From an uncultured Alphaproteobacteria bacterium (lineage in GTDB: Bacteria > Pseudomonadota > Alphaproteobacteria > RF32 > CAG-239), in assembly GCA_910580155.1 (NCBI GenBank), contig CAJTWX010000003.1, positions 1 through 42,763 of the forward strand: 42,763 nt of DNA, read 5' to 3'. A program made the position numbers and the translations under genes. Positions within the stretch are counted from its first letter, which is position 1, and each line of letters starts with the position of its first letter. The notes under the pieces were generated by a model, which did no database searches, was not told the origin of the DNA, and was given only the letters and a program-made list of their open reading frames with translations. This document shows, in pieces, positions 41,553-42,763 of the stretch.

Positions 41553-42763
41553 CTATTTTTTCATTACGGCAACCCCAGGAAGCTCTTTGCCTTCCATCCA
41601 TTCAAGGAAAGCTCCGCCCGCCGTGGAAATATAAGTAAATTTATTTGCAACACCTGCATTTTCTAATGCGGAAACCGTATCACCGCCGCCGGCAACAGAG
41701 GTCAGTTTGCCTGCTAGGGTCAGTTCTGCTGCGTGCTGGGCAACTTTGTTGGTCGCATTGTCAAACGGTTTCATTTCAAACACGCCCAAAGGTCCGTTCC
41801 AAACTAGTGTTTTGCATTCGTCAAGCTTGGCATTGATAACGGCAATTGTCTTTTCGCCAACATCAAGCAGGCTCCAGCCTTCTGCTGGAATATCAGCAAG
41901 CGCAACAGTCTTATGTTCGGCCATCGGCTTAAATTCTTTGGAAACAACCACATCCACCGGCAAAACGATTTCGCAGTTGTTGGCTTTTGCTGTCGCCATA
42001 ATTTCTTTGGCGGTATCTAACATATCCATCTGCACTAAAGAGTTTGCTTCGTTGATGGTATTAATCCCGCTGGCTTTCATAAATGTATGTGCCATACCGC
42101 CGGAAATAACGAGCTTATCAACTTTTTTAACCAGATTGTTTAACAAATCCAACTTTGTGGAAACTTTGGAACCACCGACAATCGCAATCAACGGGCGAAC
42201 CGGATTGTTCAAACCGGTAGAAAGCGCATTAACTTCTTCTTCCATCAAAAGCCCCATAGCAGACGGGAGCAATTTTGCGGCCGCAACCATAGAGGCATGT
42301 GCGCGGTGAGCAGTGGAGAAAGCATCGGAAACATAAACATCGGCAGGTTTGACCAACTCTTTGGCAAAACCCTCATCGCCTTTTTTCTCTTCGTTGTAAA
42401 AACGTAGGTTTTCAAGCAGCAAAACTTCATCAGCTTTCATATTTTTAACTGCGTTTTCAACCTTTTCACCAATGCAGTCATCCACAAACACAACGTGCTT
42501 GCCCAATGCTTTTTCCAAGTCTTTAACAATGTGCGACAGCGAGTTTTTCATATCGCCTTTGCCTTCCGGACGCCCGAAGTGCGAAATCACCACAACTTTA
42601 GCTCCTTTGTCCATTAAAGCTTTAATTGTCGGAACCGTACGGTCAATACGCGCAGTGTTGGTAACATTGAAATTCTCGTCCATCGGCACGTTCAAGTCAG
42701 CGCGCAGCATAACAACTTTGCCGTTCAAATCGCCCAAATCTTTAATTGTTTTATTTTCTGTCA
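41553..42763 (-). CDS. pgk: Pgk, phosphoglycerate kinase (start cut by the window end)
   Basis: Glycolytic enzyme converting 1,3-bisphosphoglycerate and ADP to 3-phosphoglycerate and ATP. The frame contains the substrate-binding MLRADLNVP, VISHFGRPEG, AHRAHASMV, the hinge GGSKVSTKLDLL, and the nucleotide-loop VAGGGDTVSAL. The visible frame opens nine codons before the TTG at 42737, with ACAGAAAATAAAACA just inside the end. The missing first base of its likely ATG would be position 42764, so only one base of the gene lies outside. The full protein is then about 403 residues, normal for bacteria. The upstream glycolytic neighbour, usually gap, would lie beyond the edge. Confidence 0.95.
   Translation of the reverse strand, partial: TENKTIKDLGDLNGKVVMLRADLNVPMDENFNVTNTARIDRTVPTIKALMDKGAKVVVISHFGRPEGKGDMKNSLSHIVKDLEKALGKHVVFVDDCIGEKVENAVKNMKADEVLLLENLRFYNEEKKGDEGFAKELVKPADVYVSDAFSTAHRAHASMVAAAKLLPSAMGLLMEEEVNALSTGLNNPVRPLIAIVGGSKVSTKLDLLNNLVKKVDKLVISGGMAHTFMKASGINTINEANSLVQMDMLDTAKEIMATAKANNCEIVLPVDVVVSKEFKPMAEHKTVALADIPAEGWSLLDVGEKTIAVINAKLDECKTLVWNGPLGVFEMKPFDNATNKVAQHAAELTLAGKLTSVAGGGDTVSALENAGVANKFTYISTAGGAFLEWMEGKELPGVAVMKK

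Overview
The window comes from an AT-rich Gram-negative bacterium that is almost certainly an alphaproteobacterium. The key marker is GcrA (11531-12010), a cell-cycle regulator known only from that class. Supporting signs are the hflK-hflC-degP order, the leuS-lptE-holA order, a DUF2155 gene, a zinc-free short L36 and a single RelA/SpoT-type Rsh next to rpoZ. The style of the pilin leader and the many unrecognised secreted proteins suggest an uncultured, host- or gut-associated lineage, but that is inference. Nearly all of the DNA is coding, genes often overlap by a few bases, and no rRNA, tRNA, CRISPR, insertion sequence or prophage was seen.

Layout. 0-1.6 kb: an unrecognised leucine-rich-repeat-like protein and a short interspersed palindrome. 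1.6-5.8 kb (minus): envelope and regulation run kdsD - lptC/lptA fusion - lptB - hpf - ptsN, without the usual rpoN. 5.9-9.6 kb (minus): hflK - hflC - DegP-like protease - holC. 9.8-12 kb: apbC/mrp, a small methyltransferase and gcrA. 12.1-17.1 kb (plus): a secreted unknown, rpoZ, rsh, a DUF2062 membrane protein and acpS. 17.2-19.7 kb: rpmJ (too short for most ORF callers), a small secreted unknown, and ettA. 19.7-23.7 kb (minus): a Gld-like ABC system (ATPase, permease fused to a GldG-like domain, DUF4340 protein). 23.8-25.6 kb (plus): two tandem MCE/MlaD proteins and a DUF2155 protein. 25.6-29.0 kb (minus): a TolC-like lipoprotein with a cadherin-like domain, then a membrane glycosyltransferase. 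29.1-31.9 kb (plus): an isolated VirB8-like protein, then clpP-clpX. 31.9-36.5 kb (minus): leuS - lptE - holA - helical unknown. 36.6-42.8 kb (minus): mlaC, an FAD oxidoreductase with a polytopic glycosyltransferase, a type IV pilin, and pgk cut by the window end.

How the genes work together. Much of the window serves the outer membrane: Kdo precursor synthesis (kdsD), LPS export (lptC/A, lptB, lptE), phospholipid trafficking (MCE proteins, mlaC) and periplasmic or membrane quality control (DegP, HflKC). A second theme is growth and stress control: Rsh, omega, Hpf, PtsN, EttA, ClpXP and GcrA.

The most striking anomaly is leuS. It carries one in-frame TAA exactly where a conserved Lys/Arg should be, so the essential leucyl-tRNA synthetase reads as two pieces. 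Other points of interest are the LptC-LptA fusion, the VirB8-like protein facing a TolC-like lipoprotein, and the fused Gld-type permease.
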